DNA of 64,000 nucleotides from JANYHH01 sp965249745 (GTDB lineage: Bacteria; Deinococcota; Deinococci; Deinococcales; JAAFIG01): the NCBI GenBank assembly GCA_965249745.1, contig OZ252252.1, positions 3,162,001-3,226,000 on the forward strand, given 5' to 3'. The position numbers were made by a program, and so were the translations under genes. Within the stretch, counting starts at the first letter, position 1. The number at the start of each line of letters is the position of its first letter. Under the pieces are notes generated by a model, which saw only the letters and a program-made list of their open reading frames with translations, ran no database searches and was not told the DNA's origin. Shown in pieces: positions 51,966-61,266 of the stretch.

Positions 51966-52031
51966 GAAACCTCCCGCGTTCACTGTCGGAACGCATTGAC
52001 ACTATACGAGGCGCTTGCGGAAGAAGGCTGA

Positions 52032-52058
52032 ACTGAATTCGGCATCCGCAGCTTTCAC
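52032..52058 (+). repeat. possible repeat A fragment
   Basis: ACTGAATTCGGCATCCGCAG and the following CTTTCAC resemble the first 27 bases of repeat A copy 2 read on its own strand. Confidence 0.35.
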
Positions 52059-52077
52059 AAGCCTGACCACGCCAAAT

Positions 52078-53092
52078 TCAGTCAGCCTCGAGGTTCCACC
52101 GCGCCGGAAACCGCGTGTTGGGAAAAATCGTTCGGGCTTCCGCCAGCAAGCCCGCCCAGTCGTCGTCCGCGTAACGATCCGAGACGTGAAACAGCACGAG
52201 TTCCCTAAGGCCCGCTCGAGCCGCGAGGGTTGCCGCACCGAGGGCGGTCATGTGATGGTTTCTGACGGCCAGTTCCGAGTCCGCTTGGACGTACTGGCTC
52301 TCACAGACCAAAAGGCGGCAGCCGTTCAGCGCCACCTCGAGCCGAGAAAAGGCCAAGTCATCCAGCAGGAAATCGGTCAGGTAGGCGGCCGCCTCGCCGG
52401 GGCTGGTCACGAGCAGTCGTGAACGCAGATCAGCCAAGTCGTGCGGCACGCCATTGATCTCAACAGTGTCGGTTTGCAGGCCTTGGTCTTTCAACCGCCC
52501 GACCCAAGGACCAGGTTTCAGCCCGAGCGCCGCGAGTTTCGCCATGTCCAGGTTGACCCGTGTGGATTCGCGCACGATGTACGCCAGCGACGGCGTGCCG
52601 TGGTTCATGGTGAGCGCCTCGAGCGTGAAATCTGGATGCTAAATCAGGGCGGCGGTGCGTGCTTGCACCCCAGCCTCGTGGCGCACGGAAAAGGCTTCAC
52701 CGAGTTCGTACCTCGAGCTGGCGATCGCATCGTCTGTGACATCGTGAACCGTCCAGGAACCTTTGAGACCGGCGTTCAGGTTCCACAAAAAGCCTTGCAT
52801 CCGATGCCCCACGATTCGCGCTGTCTCCGGCGGTCCCCAGATCTGATTCGCGTCCCGCCCAGCTCGCTGAAAATTGGCCCTAAAGTTACGAGTCGAACCC
52901 GGCGATGTGATCCATGTGCAGGTGCGAGAAGCACAGGTGATTGATTTGCAGCAGCTCAGAAAACTCGAGTTGCGACAGGCACGCCTCGCCACAGTCGAAC
53001 AGCAAGCGATGCGTCGCCTGCCCGGTGTTGACGCGAACCAGCGCCGCGTTGTCGTCGCCCGGCCCACCCAGAATGTCCACCGGTAGGCTCAT
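52078..53092 (-). pseudogene. ribonuclease Z-like gene with frameshift and stop
   Basis: A metallo-beta-lactamase gene of the RNase Z type, about 337 codons long, with two lesions. Part 1 (53092 to 52886) reads MSLPVDILGG to SHLHMDHIAGFDS with the H-x-H-x-D-H metal motif and stops at TAA 52886-52888. Dropping one base restores SYFRANFQRAGRDANQIWGPPET. That frame then meets TAG at 52639-52641, and continues in the same frame as HPDFTLEALTMNHGTPSLAY to 52078, containing LLVCESQY and VLFHVSDRY. RNase Z trims tRNA 3' ends; if no other copy exists, the lesions would matter. Sequencing error can explain one lesion, less easily two. Confidence 0.8.
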
Positions 53093-53107
53093 CGGGTGAG
53101 CCTACCG
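53081..53107. promoter_or_regulatory. palindrome over promoter and start of the RNase Z-like gene
   Basis: Perfect 11-bp arms CGGTAGGCTCA/TGAGCCTACCG around 5 bases. On the minus strand it covers the TAGGCT -10 box (53099-53104) and the ATG (53090-53092), which are 6 bases apart. Confidence 0.6.
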
Positions 53108-53221
53108 GTTGCGCCGTCAGCGTGGCAGGGCGTTCTGGCGTAGGTCAACCTGTTTGGTCTGGAGACAGACCTGGAACACAGTTGGTGGTCCTGCGGTCTC
53201 GTTTCGCCAGAAGCAACCTGG

Positions 53222-53227
53222 TATCTT
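53222..53227 (+). promoter_or_regulatory. leaderless -10 box of the GH13 gene
   Basis: TATCTT 6 bases before the ATG at 53234. Confidence 0.5.
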
Positions 53228-53233
53228 GGGTCC

Positions 53234-56200
53234 ATGAGCGTGCCCCTTGGGTTGAAGGAATTTCACGTGTCCGCCGCCTCACGCGATGCACATGGTTTCG
53301 ACGAGGCCATGTTCAGTTCGTCCGGGCGCGTGGTGTTCACGAATTTCGCGGCGGCGCGCCGCTTCGCTCAAAGCTTGAACGCTAGAAATCCATCACGCGG
53401 CGCACGCGCAGGCGATGTTAACGCGATGGGTTTGATAGACGAGGTGCTACACGCGCTGATCGCCGAGTACCGCACTCGCCAGAAGCCGAACCTGTGGCGC
53501 GAGGCGCTGCAAACCTTGGAAGCGACCCTCGGCGCGGACCGAGTGGCAATCACGCTTCAAACCTTCGGACGGGACTTCCCGCCCGTGGCGGTCTACCAGA
53601 AACGCGTGACCCTGCAAACCTACCTGAAAGGCAGCACCGATGGCGTTTCCAACCGTGAGGTGCTGCTGGAAGAGATGCTACTGCTGTGGTTGGAGAATCA
53701 GAACCCGGCCTTTCAGCCCTACCAGGACTTATTTGACGACAGCAACCTGCGCCTCCAAACCGTCTACGCCAACCTGATCTCGAGTCTAGAATCCTACCTG
53801 GAAGCTCAGGAGCCGTTTCTGGCGGCGGGCGGTTTAACGCTCTGGCGGGTGCTGCGCCTACCGGCACTGTCGTTTCCCGGTTCGCTCGAGGGACAACTGC
53901 GGATGCTCTTGGAGCGCTTCGGCGGGGCGTTCAACGCCTCAAGGTTCGCGGATCGAATCGGCGGGATTCGCACGCGGCTTCTGAGCAGTTTGGATCTGAT
54001 CGCGGAGGACAACCGCTTCCTCGAGGCGCTGGAGCAGCGGCGTCAGGGCGGCGGTGCGGACGGCTTCGCTGGTGGCTTCGCCGGGGACGCCAGGGTGCAG
54101 CGTGTTTCCCAGGAAATGCTGGAATACGAACCGGAAGCCTTCACCCAGGATCAGTCGTGGATGCCGCGCCTGGTGTTGATGGCCAAGAACGCCTTCGTCT
54201 GGCTGGATCAGCTTCGGAAAAGCTACGGCCCTCACGTGCAAACCCTGCGCGACGTGCCGGACGCGGAACTCGAGCGGATGGCAAGCTGGGGTATCACCGG
54301 ACTGTGGCTGATCGGATTGTGGGAACGCTCCGCCGCCAGCAAGGAAATCAAGCACCGCATGGGCAACCCGGACGCCGTGGCGAGCGCCTACAGCCTGTAC
54401 GATTACGCGATCGCGGCCGCCTTGGGCGGCGACGCCGCGCTGGACGACCTGAAAGCTCGAGCCTGGCGGGTCGGAATTCGCATGGCCTCCGACATGGTTC
54501 CGAACCACGCCGGGATTGACGGGAAATGGGTCGTGGAGCATCCCGAGTGGTTCTTGCAAACCGCAGAACCACCGTTTCCGGGGTACAGCTTCCAGAGCGC
54601 CGACCTGGGTCACGATGAGCGGGTTGGCGTAATCTTGGAGGATCACTATTACGACAAGACCGACGCCGCCGTGGTCTTCAAGCGCGTGGATCGGTACACC
54701 GGATCTGTTTCATACCTGTACCACGGCAATGACGGCTCAGGGTTGCCGTGGAACGACACGGCGCAGCTCAATTACCTGCGTTCAGACGTGCGTGAGGCGG
54801 TCATTCAAACGATTCTTCACGTCGCTCGGCAGTTCCCGGTGATTCGCTTCGATGCCGCGATGACGCTGGCAAAAAAGCACATCAAGCGCCTGTGGTTCCC
54901 GGAACCCGGCAGTGGTGACGGCATCGCCTCCCGGAGCGAGTACGGGCTGACAAAGGAAGAATTCGATGCGCTGATGCCGCAAGAGTTCTGGCGCGAGGTC
55001 GTGGACCGGGCGGCGGTCGAAGCGCCGGACACGTTGTTATTGGCGGAAGCCTTCTGGATGATGGAAGGCTATTTCGTGCGAAGCCTGGGAATGCACCGCG
55101 TCTACAACAGCGCCTTCATGAACATGCTGCGCGACGAGAAAAACGGCGAGTACCGCACGATCCTGCGCGAGACGGCAGCGATTGAACCAGAAATCTTGAA
55201 GCGCTACGTAAACTTTTTGAATAATCCCGATGAAAAAACAGCCGTGGAGCAGTTCGGGAAGGGCGATAAATACTTCGGCATCATGACGCTGTGCGCCACG
55301 CTGCCGGGACTCCCGATGATCGGTCACGGCCAGATCGAGGGCTACGCCGAAAAGTACGGCATGGAGTACCAACGCGCCTATTACGACGAGCGCCCCGACG
55401 AGGGGCTGGTGAGCCATCACGCCTCGCAGATCTTTCCGCTGCTCAAAAAGCGCGCCCTATTCGCGGAAACCGAAAACTTCGTGATCTACGATTTCGTGTC
55501 TTCCATTGGCACGAACGACAACGTCTACGCCTACAGCAACGCCAAGGGGTCGGAACGGGCGTTGGTGATCTACAACAACAGCCGCGATTTCACGATTGGC
55601 AGCTTGCGCGACGGGCAGGGCGCGAAGAAATCCTCGAGCATCACCGAGGGGCTAGGGTTGACGGCCCAGAGCGGATACTTTGCGATCTACCGCGATCTGG
55701 TGAGCAACCTGGAATTCATCAGCTCGAGCCAGGAGTTGCAATCCGGCATGAACGTTGAACTCCCGGCGTACGGGCGCTCGGTGTTACTGGACTGGCGCGA
55801 GGTCTACGACGCGGACGGACGCTACGCCCGCGTCAATCGGATGCTCGAAGGTCAGGGCGTGGAAAGCGTCGAAGCGGTCACGATGGAGCTGTACCTGGAG
55901 CGCGTGTTGACCCCGTGGAACGCCTTGGTGAACGCCAGCAACGCGATGCGGCTCTCCAACCCGGACGCCCGGCTGTACGGTGAACTCGAGGCGCGAGGGA
56001 AGGCGCTGGCGGACGGCATCGAGGCGCAGATCCGGCGCGACTTGGACGGGAATGCTTTCGCCACGCAGCTCCGCGCCAGCTTTGAGCGTCTGGCGGAGCA
56101 CCCAGCCGCCAGCGATGCGGAAACCCTCGAGGCGTTGGGCGTGACCGTGACCAGCGCTCTGGAAGGTTTGACCGCGACCGACCCACGCAATCTCTTGGAC

Positions 56201-57379
56201 GAGTGGTTGCTGTCGCGGCAACTCGAGCGGGCGTTCAGAGATGTCGGCCTCAGCGGTTGGGATGCGGCGCGGGCGACGGCTCGGGTCAAGTTCCTGGTCT
56301 CGCAGTTCAAAACCCTGGACGCCCCGAGCCTGACCGCTTGGCGCTCCGATCTGGACGCGCCCGCCGCGCTGGGACTAAACGCCTTCGAGGGCGCGGTTTA
56401 CATCAACGCCGAGCAACTCGAGGCGACAGCGAATGTGGCGAAGCGTTTGGGGGCGGACGGGAAGAACGTGGACGCGCTGCTGGGCAGCGCCGCCGCCGCC
56501 GGGTACCGCATTGACACGCTGAGCGAACCGAAAGCTAAGAAACCCGCCGTGAGTCGGAAAGCTCCAGCAAATCGGAAAGCTCCAGCAAAAGGGAGCCGTG
56601 AGCCAACCGTCTCGAGCGAGGTGAAACCAGCTCCGAAGAAGAAACCCAGCACCAAACAAGCCGAAGTCCAGGCTGAAACAACCTCGAGTCAGCCGATGAA
56701 GGCAGGCTCGAGTGAATCTGAGTTGATGGCTTTGAAGATCGCGGCAGAGCCGCCGGCTGAGAAACCAAAGACCGAAACTCCAGCCGCTTCGAGCGTGACC
56801 GTGGCCAAAGCGGTCAAACCGAATGCGGTGACGAAGAGGGCGGCCTCCAAGGCGGTTGAGCCGACCGTTGCAGCACCTTTGCCCACACCGAAAACCTCGA
56901 GCCAGGTTGTAGCAAGCAAGTCCACTCCGAGCAAGTCCACTCTGAGCAAGTCCACCTCGAGTAAGCCAGTCACGAGTACACCTGCCTCGAGCGAGGCTCC
57001 TCTCAGCAAGTCCGCCTCGAGCAAAGCAGCCTCAGCACCCGCGCCCGTGCCAGCCAAGACCTCGAGCGCCAAGGTTGCCCAGGTCAAGACGGCGACGAGT
57101 CAGCCCACCGCGAAACCCGCCACAAAACCCAAAGCCGCCCCTGTGCAAGCCGACGATGTGCAAGCCGACGATCTGACCAGGATCGTCGGCATCGGTCCAA
57201 AGGTCGCCGCCGCGCTGAACGAGGCGGGCATCGTCAACTTCGCGCAGCTCAGCGCCGCCAGCGAAACCGACCTGCGCGGCAAACTCGAGGCGGTGGGGAT
57301 TAAACTCTTCCGCAACCTCGAGACCTGGGCGGGGCAGGCGAAAGCGCTCGGTGCGCCAAAAACGAAGGTTAAAAAGTAA
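53234..57379 (+). CDS. GH13 alpha-amylase-family protein with helix-hairpin-helix tail
   Basis: A 1381-residue protein. Residues about 1-300 are a helical N-terminal region, about 330-850 a GH13 barrel: DMVPNHAG (His425), VIRFDAAM with nucleophile Asp540, LLLAEAF with acid Glu605, and FLNNPDEKT where the usual N-H-D is N-P-D (Asp666). A helical region follows to about 1095. Residues about 1096-1311 are a Ser/Lys/Ala/Pro-rich linker with SKST repeats. The C-terminus (about 1312-1375, DLTRIVGIGPKVAAALNEAGI) is a helix-hairpin-helix domain, usually a DNA- or protein-binding module. No signal peptide. Likely an intracellular glucan enzyme; the tail is unexpected. Confidence 0.85.
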   Translation: MSVPLGLKEFHVSAASRDAHGFDEAMFSSSGRVVFTNFAAARRFAQSLNARNPSRGARAGDVNAMGLIDEVLHALIAEYRTRQKPNLWREALQTLEATLGADRVAITLQTFGRDFPPVAVYQKRVTLQTYLKGSTDGVSNREVLLEEMLLLWLENQNPAFQPYQDLFDDSNLRLQTVYANLISSLESYLEAQEPFLAAGGLTLWRVLRLPALSFPGSLEGQLRMLLERFGGAFNASRFADRIGGIRTRLLSSLDLIAEDNRFLEALEQRRQGGGADGFAGGFAGDARVQRVSQEMLEYEPEAFTQDQSWMPRLVLMAKNAFVWLDQLRKSYGPHVQTLRDVPDAELERMASWGITGLWLIGLWERSAASKEIKHRMGNPDAVASAYSLYDYAIAAALGGDAALDDLKARAWRVGIRMASDMVPNHAGIDGKWVVEHPEWFLQTAEPPFPGYSFQSADLGHDERVGVILEDHYYDKTDAAVVFKRVDRYTGSVSYLYHGNDGSGLPWNDTAQLNYLRSDVREAVIQTILHVARQFPVIRFDAAMTLAKKHIKRLWFPEPGSGDGIASRSEYGLTKEEFDALMPQEFWREVVDRAAVEAPDTLLLAEAFWMMEGYFVRSLGMHRVYNSAFMNMLRDEKNGEYRTILRETAAIEPEILKRYVNFLNNPDEKTAVEQFGKGDKYFGIMTLCATLPGLPMIGHGQIEGYAEKYGMEYQRAYYDERPDEGLVSHHASQIFPLLKKRALFAETENFVIYDFVSSIGTNDNVYAYSNAKGSERALVIYNNSRDFTIGSLRDGQGAKKSSSITEGLGLTAQSGYFAIYRDLVSNLEFISSSQELQSGMNVELPAYGRSVLLDWREVYDADGRYARVNRMLEGQGVESVEAVTMELYLERVLTPWNALVNASNAMRLSNPDARLYGELEARGKALADGIEAQIRRDLDGNAFATQLRASFERLAEHPAASDAETLEALGVTVTSALEGLTATDPRNLLDEWLLSRQLERAFRDVGLSGWDAARATARVKFLVSQFKTLDAPSLTAWRSDLDAPAALGLNAFEGAVYINAEQLEATANVAKRLGADGKNVDALLGSAAAAGYRIDTLSEPKAKKPAVSRKAPANRKAPAKGSREPTVSSEVKPAPKKKPSTKQAEVQAETTSSQPMKAGSSESELMALKIAAEPPAEKPKTETPAASSVTVAKAVKPNAVTKRAASKAVEPTVAAPLPTPKTSSQVVASKSTPSKSTLSKSTSSKPVTSTPASSEAPLSKSASSKAASAPAPVPAKTSSAKVAQVKTATSQPTAKPATKPKAAPVQADDVQADDLTRIVGIGPKVAAALNEAGIVNFAQLSAASETDLRGKLEAVGIKLFRNLETWAGQAKALGAPKTKVKK
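56915..56959 (+). repeat. 15-base tandem repeat in the GH13 linker
   Basis: Three in-frame copies of AGCAAGTCCACTCCG-like units encode S-K-S-T-x. The third copy ends in CTCG and completes a CTCGAG site. Confidence 0.75.
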
Positions 57380-57435
57380 GGCTCGAGTCGCACGTGCCCT
57401 CCCCATGACCTCAGACTCGAGCGAGTCCCGCACCC

Positions 57436-58482
57436 ATGACGAAAACGTTCCAGGTCAACCCAACCCGCCCTGAACCCGCCCTGATCCTCGAGGCGGCGGG
57501 GATCGTTCGCCGGGGTGGTCTCGTGGCGTTTCCGACCGAAACGGTCTACGGCTTGGGCGCGGACGGGTTGAACGCGGCGGCGGTGCAGAAAATTTTCGCC
57601 GCGAAAAATCGCCCGAATTCCGACCCGCTGATCCTGCACCTAGCGACACCTGACGATCTCGAGCGGGTGGCCGTGTTGAATGGGCGCGAGGAGATCGTCT
57701 CAAAGTTGGCAAAGCGCTTCATGCCGGGCGCGTTGACGCTGGTCCTCCCGAAGCAGCCGCAGGTGCCCTTTGAGGTTACGGCGGGCGGAGCGAGCGTTGC
57801 AGTGCGGGTTCCGGCGCACGAGATCGCGCTGGCGCTGATTCGGGCGGCGGGCGTGCCGGTCGCCGCGCCGAGCGCCAATCTGTTCAGTCGTCCCAGCCCG
57901 ACCACGGCGGCGGCGGTCTTGGAAGATCTGGACGGTCGGATAGACGCCCTGCTGGACGGTGGCGAGACGCGTATCGGCGTAGAGAGCACAGTGTTGTCGC
58001 TGATTGGAGCGCCGACCCTGCTGCGACCCGGTGGCGTGCCGCTCGAGGAGCTGGAGGCGCTGATCGGTCAGGTGCTATTGCCCGGCGAGGCCGTGCTCAG
58101 CCCGGAGCAAGCCCAGCCCGCGCCCGGCATGTTGCTGAAGCATTACAGCCCGCGTGCCAGCCTGCTGCTGCTCGAGGACGGTTCCAACCTTCAGGCGAGG
58201 CTACAGCACGAGGCACTGGCGGCGCTAGCTCGAGGCGAACGGTTGGGCTTGCTGTTGCCAGCCTCATCGCTGGGCTGGCTCGAGCGGGTGACGACTGAGC
58301 GGTTCAGTCTGGGGGACACGGCGGCGTCGGTCGCTACGCGCCTGTTCACCGGGATGCGAGCGCTGGACCGCGCCGGTTGCAGCGCGATTCTGACCCATCA
58401 GCTCAACGCGAGTGGGTTGGGCAGGGCGGTCAATGATCGGCTCTACCGGGCGGCGTCTGGCCGGGTCATCAAGGCCGAATGA
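57436..58482 (+). CDS. threonylcarbamoyl-AMP synthase, Sua5 type
   Basis: A 348-residue Sua5/TsaC enzyme that makes L-threonylcarbamoyl-AMP for t6A modification of tRNA. The YrdC domain covers about 10-205, with VAFPTETVYGLGADG, KNRPNSDPLILHL, VAVRVPAH and APSANLFSRPSPT; a linker holds PAPGMLLKHYSPRA and the Sua5 C-terminal Rossmann-like domain follows to 348. It follows the GH13 gene by 56 bases on the same strand with no clear promoter. Confidence 0.92.
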   Translation: MTKTFQVNPTRPEPALILEAAGIVRRGGLVAFPTETVYGLGADGLNAAAVQKIFAAKNRPNSDPLILHLATPDDLERVAVLNGREEIVSKLAKRFMPGALTLVLPKQPQVPFEVTAGGASVAVRVPAHEIALALIRAAGVPVAAPSANLFSRPSPTTAAAVLEDLDGRIDALLDGGETRIGVESTVLSLIGAPTLLRPGGVPLEELEALIGQVLLPGEAVLSPEQAQPAPGMLLKHYSPRASLLLLEDGSNLQARLQHEALAALARGERLGLLLPASSLGWLERVTTERFSLGDTAASVATRLFTGMRALDRAGCSAILTHQLNASGLGRAVNDRLYRAASGRVIKAE

Positions 58483-58534
58483 CATACATTCAGTTTTTTA
58501 CGACGCTCGAGCGAGATTGGCCTCAGACTTCGGT

Positions 58535-59773
58535 TCACGGCGTCGTAAGGAACTGCACAGCCCGATCCAGCACCACATCGCGCCCCCTCGAGAGGGCGCT
58601 CATATCGTCGGTCAGCGTGACGTCCGGTGTCACCCGTTCCGGGTGAGGGACGCCGTTCAAATCGCTCGAGCGGCCGCTCGTGACGGCGATGGCCGAACCG
58701 TCCGGCAAGGGGATCACGCTGGTGCTGGTGTTGAGCACGCCCGCCGTGGGTTCACCGAAGACCTTGGCGCGATTCGTGCGTTGCAGGAAGTAGGTCATGT
58801 ACTCGGCGGCGCTCCGCGAAATGTGATTCGACAGCACCACGACGGGGCCAGTCCACTTGACGGGGTTGCTGATCTGATAGCCGGTGCCCTGAATCGCGCC
58901 GCCCTCAAATCGGCTCAGACCTGAGCCGTACTTGTTTTGAAAGCTGACCCCAATCGGCTCGACGAAGGCCCCGGCGCTGGCGATGCTCTCAAAGGCACTA
59001 CCGCCGCCGGAGCCGCGCACGTCCAGAATCACCGCCTTGGCATTACTACTCTGGGCTTGTCGCACGAACTCGTGGACGCGGTTGGCAATCAGCCCGTTGG
59101 TCAAGTATTGGTAGAAGGTGATGACCGCAATCCCATCAGGTCGCAACGCATAGGAGGGCAACCACGGACGCAGGGCCTCAGGTGTCAGCGTGACACTGCG
59201 TTCCGCTCCGCCCCCGCTCGAAACGATCAGCGCGAACGGTGCGCCCGCGAACTCGAGGGCGGTGATCGCATCCACGGCTTTGCTAGCGCTCTTGAAGGTC
59301 TCGAGTCGTGCGCCGCCGACCGCCCAGACGACATCGCCGCGTTTCAATCCGGCGCGGAGCGCGGGCGAGTCCTCTTTGACTCGAGTGACGACCAGGGCGG
59401 GCGCGTCGGGCAGGGCATCGAATTTCAGACCGACCATGAGCAACGGCGCGTTCCGTGCGTTGGCATTGAACTGTTCGTAACTGTTCGGGTTGAGGCGGAA
59501 GGTGTGACCGTCATCCAGTCCCGCCAGGGCCTCGTCTAACACGGCTGCCCCCGTCTCGAAGGCGCATCGTTCTTGTCCGGCGCAGGCGGTGGTCAATCTG
59601 GCATCCGTGACCTGTCCCAGCTTGGCGTAATCAATCGTCTTGAACCCGTAGTAGTTCGCTTCCAATAACCCGAGTGCCTTGTCCACCAGCGTTTGCGCTG
59701 GACTGGGAGCCTGAGCGAAGGAGGCGGCTTGAAAGGAGGTCAGGGTCAGAACCAATATCAAGGCGCGAAACAT
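58535..59773 (-). CDS. exported S41 family peptidase (paralogue 1)
   Basis: A 412-residue protease with a signal peptide (1-21), a PDZ-like segment (about 110-190, LKRGDVVWAVGGARLE) and the S41/tail-specific protease core: LDVRGSGGGSAFESI, then VLSNHISRSAAEYMTYFL with the likely nucleophile Ser in R-S-A-A, and FGEPTAGVLN. The start ATG at 59773 puts the signal peptide first. The next gene upstream encodes a close paralogue in the same order, so this is a tandem duplication. Confidence 0.88.
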   Translation of the reverse strand: MFRALILVLTLTSFQAASFAQAPSPAQTLVDKALGLLEANYYGFKTIDYAKLGQVTDARLTTACAGQERCAFETGAAVLDEALAGLDDGHTFRLNPNSYEQFNANARNAPLLMVGLKFDALPDAPALVVTRVKEDSPALRAGLKRGDVVWAVGGARLETFKSASKAVDAITALEFAGAPFALIVSSGGGAERSVTLTPEALRPWLPSYALRPDGIAVITFYQYLTNGLIANRVHEFVRQAQSSNAKAVILDVRGSGGGSAFESIASAGAFVEPIGVSFQNKYGSGLSRFEGGAIQGTGYQISNPVKWTGPVVVLSNHISRSAAEYMTYFLQRTNRAKVFGEPTAGVLNTSTSVIPLPDGSAIAVTSGRSSDLNGVPHPERVTPDVTLTDDMSALSRGRDVVLDRAVQFLTTP

Positions 59774-59857
59774 AGGTGGAGTCTCGCGGGGAATCGAAAG
59801 AATCGGATGAGGACGATTGCCCAACCGTCGCTCGCTACACTCGAGGCACCTTCGACG

Positions 59858-61087
59858 TTACGGTTGCTTGAGAATCTTCAACGCCTGCTCCAAGATCAGA
59901 TCTCGCCCTCGAGACAGCACGGCCATGTCGTCGGTTTGCAGCACCGCTGGCGTGACGCGCTCGGGTCGGTTGGCGCTGGCGGCGGCGGTGATAGCGAGCG
60001 CTCCACCATCTATCAGTTCGTACAGGGCCGTGGAAGAGTTGAGAACCCCGGCCGTGGGTTCACCGATCACCGTCACGCGGCTGCTGGGTTGCAGACCGGC
60101 CGCCAGGTATTCGGCGGCGCTGCGTGAGATATGGTTCGTCAGGACCAGAATCTTGCCGGGCCAGGTGGTGCTGGTGAGACGGCGAAAGCTCGGGGCATCG
60201 AAGCGTTGCACGGACGGTTCTGGAGTCTGAAATTTGAAACTCGTCAGGTTCAAGAAGGCATCAATGCTGCCGTAAGTTTCACTCGCCGCGCCGCCGCCAG
60301 AACCGCGCAGGTCCACGATCACGGCTCTGGCGTTGTCCTCGCGCACCTGGGACATCAGCGCCTGAACTCGGCTGGCAATCTGCCCAACTGTCACGAACTG
60401 ATAGAAGGTGATGAAGGCCACGCCGTCGGGTCGCAGCGTGTAAATCGGCGTCCACGGTTCCAGCGCTTGGGGTTGCACGACCGTCACGCGCCTCGGGTCG
60501 CGGCGGGTGGAGAGCGTCAAGCGCATCGGCTTCCCCTCGAGTTCGCGCCCGGTGATGAATTCCTGGGCGGCGCTGGCATCAGGAAACGACTCGAGCGAGC
60601 GACCATCCACCGCCCAAAGAACATCTCCTCTGGCAACGCCCGCACCGGACGCGGGCGAACCGCGTTTGACTCTGGTCACGATCAGCGCGGCGCTGTCAGG
60701 CAGAGCGACCAGCTTCAGACCCAACATGCTGCGCACTTGGTTCCTGGCATCGGCCCGGTATTCGGCGTAACGGGTCGGGTCGAGGCGGTAGGTGTGACCG
60801 TCGCCGAGCGTGGCGAGCGCCGCGTCCAAGACACGCCCGCCCGTCTTAAAATCGCAGTCGGATTTGCCCTGGCAAGCGGTCTCGAGCTGAGCCAAGGTGC
60901 GCTGGCGAAGTTGATCGCGGTCAAGCTGTTTCAAGCCGCGGTAATGTTGACCGACCAGATCGAGGCCCTGGGTGACGAGCGTCCTGGCGGGACTCTCAGA
61001 TTGCACGAGCGCCGCGACCGGCAAACTCGAGGTCAAACTCAAAGCTGCCAGCGTCAGCAGCGTGGACGGAAACAGAAAACGGAGCAT
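59858..61087 (-). CDS. exported S41 family peptidase (paralogue 2)
   Basis: A 409-residue paralogue of its downstream neighbour, with the same blocks: signal peptide (1-26), DGHTYRLDPTRY, GVARGDVLWAVDGRSLE, VDLRGSGGGAASETYGS, VLTNHISRSAAEYLAAGL, IGEPTAGVLNSSTALYEL and LSRGRDLILEQALK at the end. The nucleophile is expected in SRSAAE. Spacing to paralogue 1 is 84 bases. It may be the ancestral copy, but this cannot be told here. Confidence 0.88.
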   Translation of the reverse strand: MLRFLFPSTLLTLAALSLTSSLPVAALVQSESPARTLVTQGLDLVGQHYRGLKQLDRDQLRQRTLAQLETACQGKSDCDFKTGGRVLDAALATLGDGHTYRLDPTRYAEYRADARNQVRSMLGLKLVALPDSAALIVTRVKRGSPASGAGVARGDVLWAVDGRSLESFPDASAAQEFITGRELEGKPMRLTLSTRRDPRRVTVVQPQALEPWTPIYTLRPDGVAFITFYQFVTVGQIASRVQALMSQVREDNARAVIVDLRGSGGGAASETYGSIDAFLNLTSFKFQTPEPSVQRFDAPSFRRLTSTTWPGKILVLTNHISRSAAEYLAAGLQPSSRVTVIGEPTAGVLNSSTALYELIDGGALAITAAASANRPERVTPAVLQTDDMAVLSRGRDLILEQALKILKQP

Positions 61088-61266
61088 GAGAACAGTCTGG
61101 TGAAGATTGCGGAGTAGAAGATGAGAACGCGAGGTTGCACGGCCGGACAACTGCACCCCGATTGCTTGCTGAGATGGCCTGCGGAACAGGTCCTCGAGGA
61201 CCTGGTGGCTCCCAGGGGTTTGCAACCTCGTTCGTCTGGGGTCGTGAGCGGACGCGAATAAGTTTT

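Noticed and set aside
60131..61117. 328-codon plus-strand frame opposite an S41 protease
   Set aside because: Shadow; no promoter, no family features.
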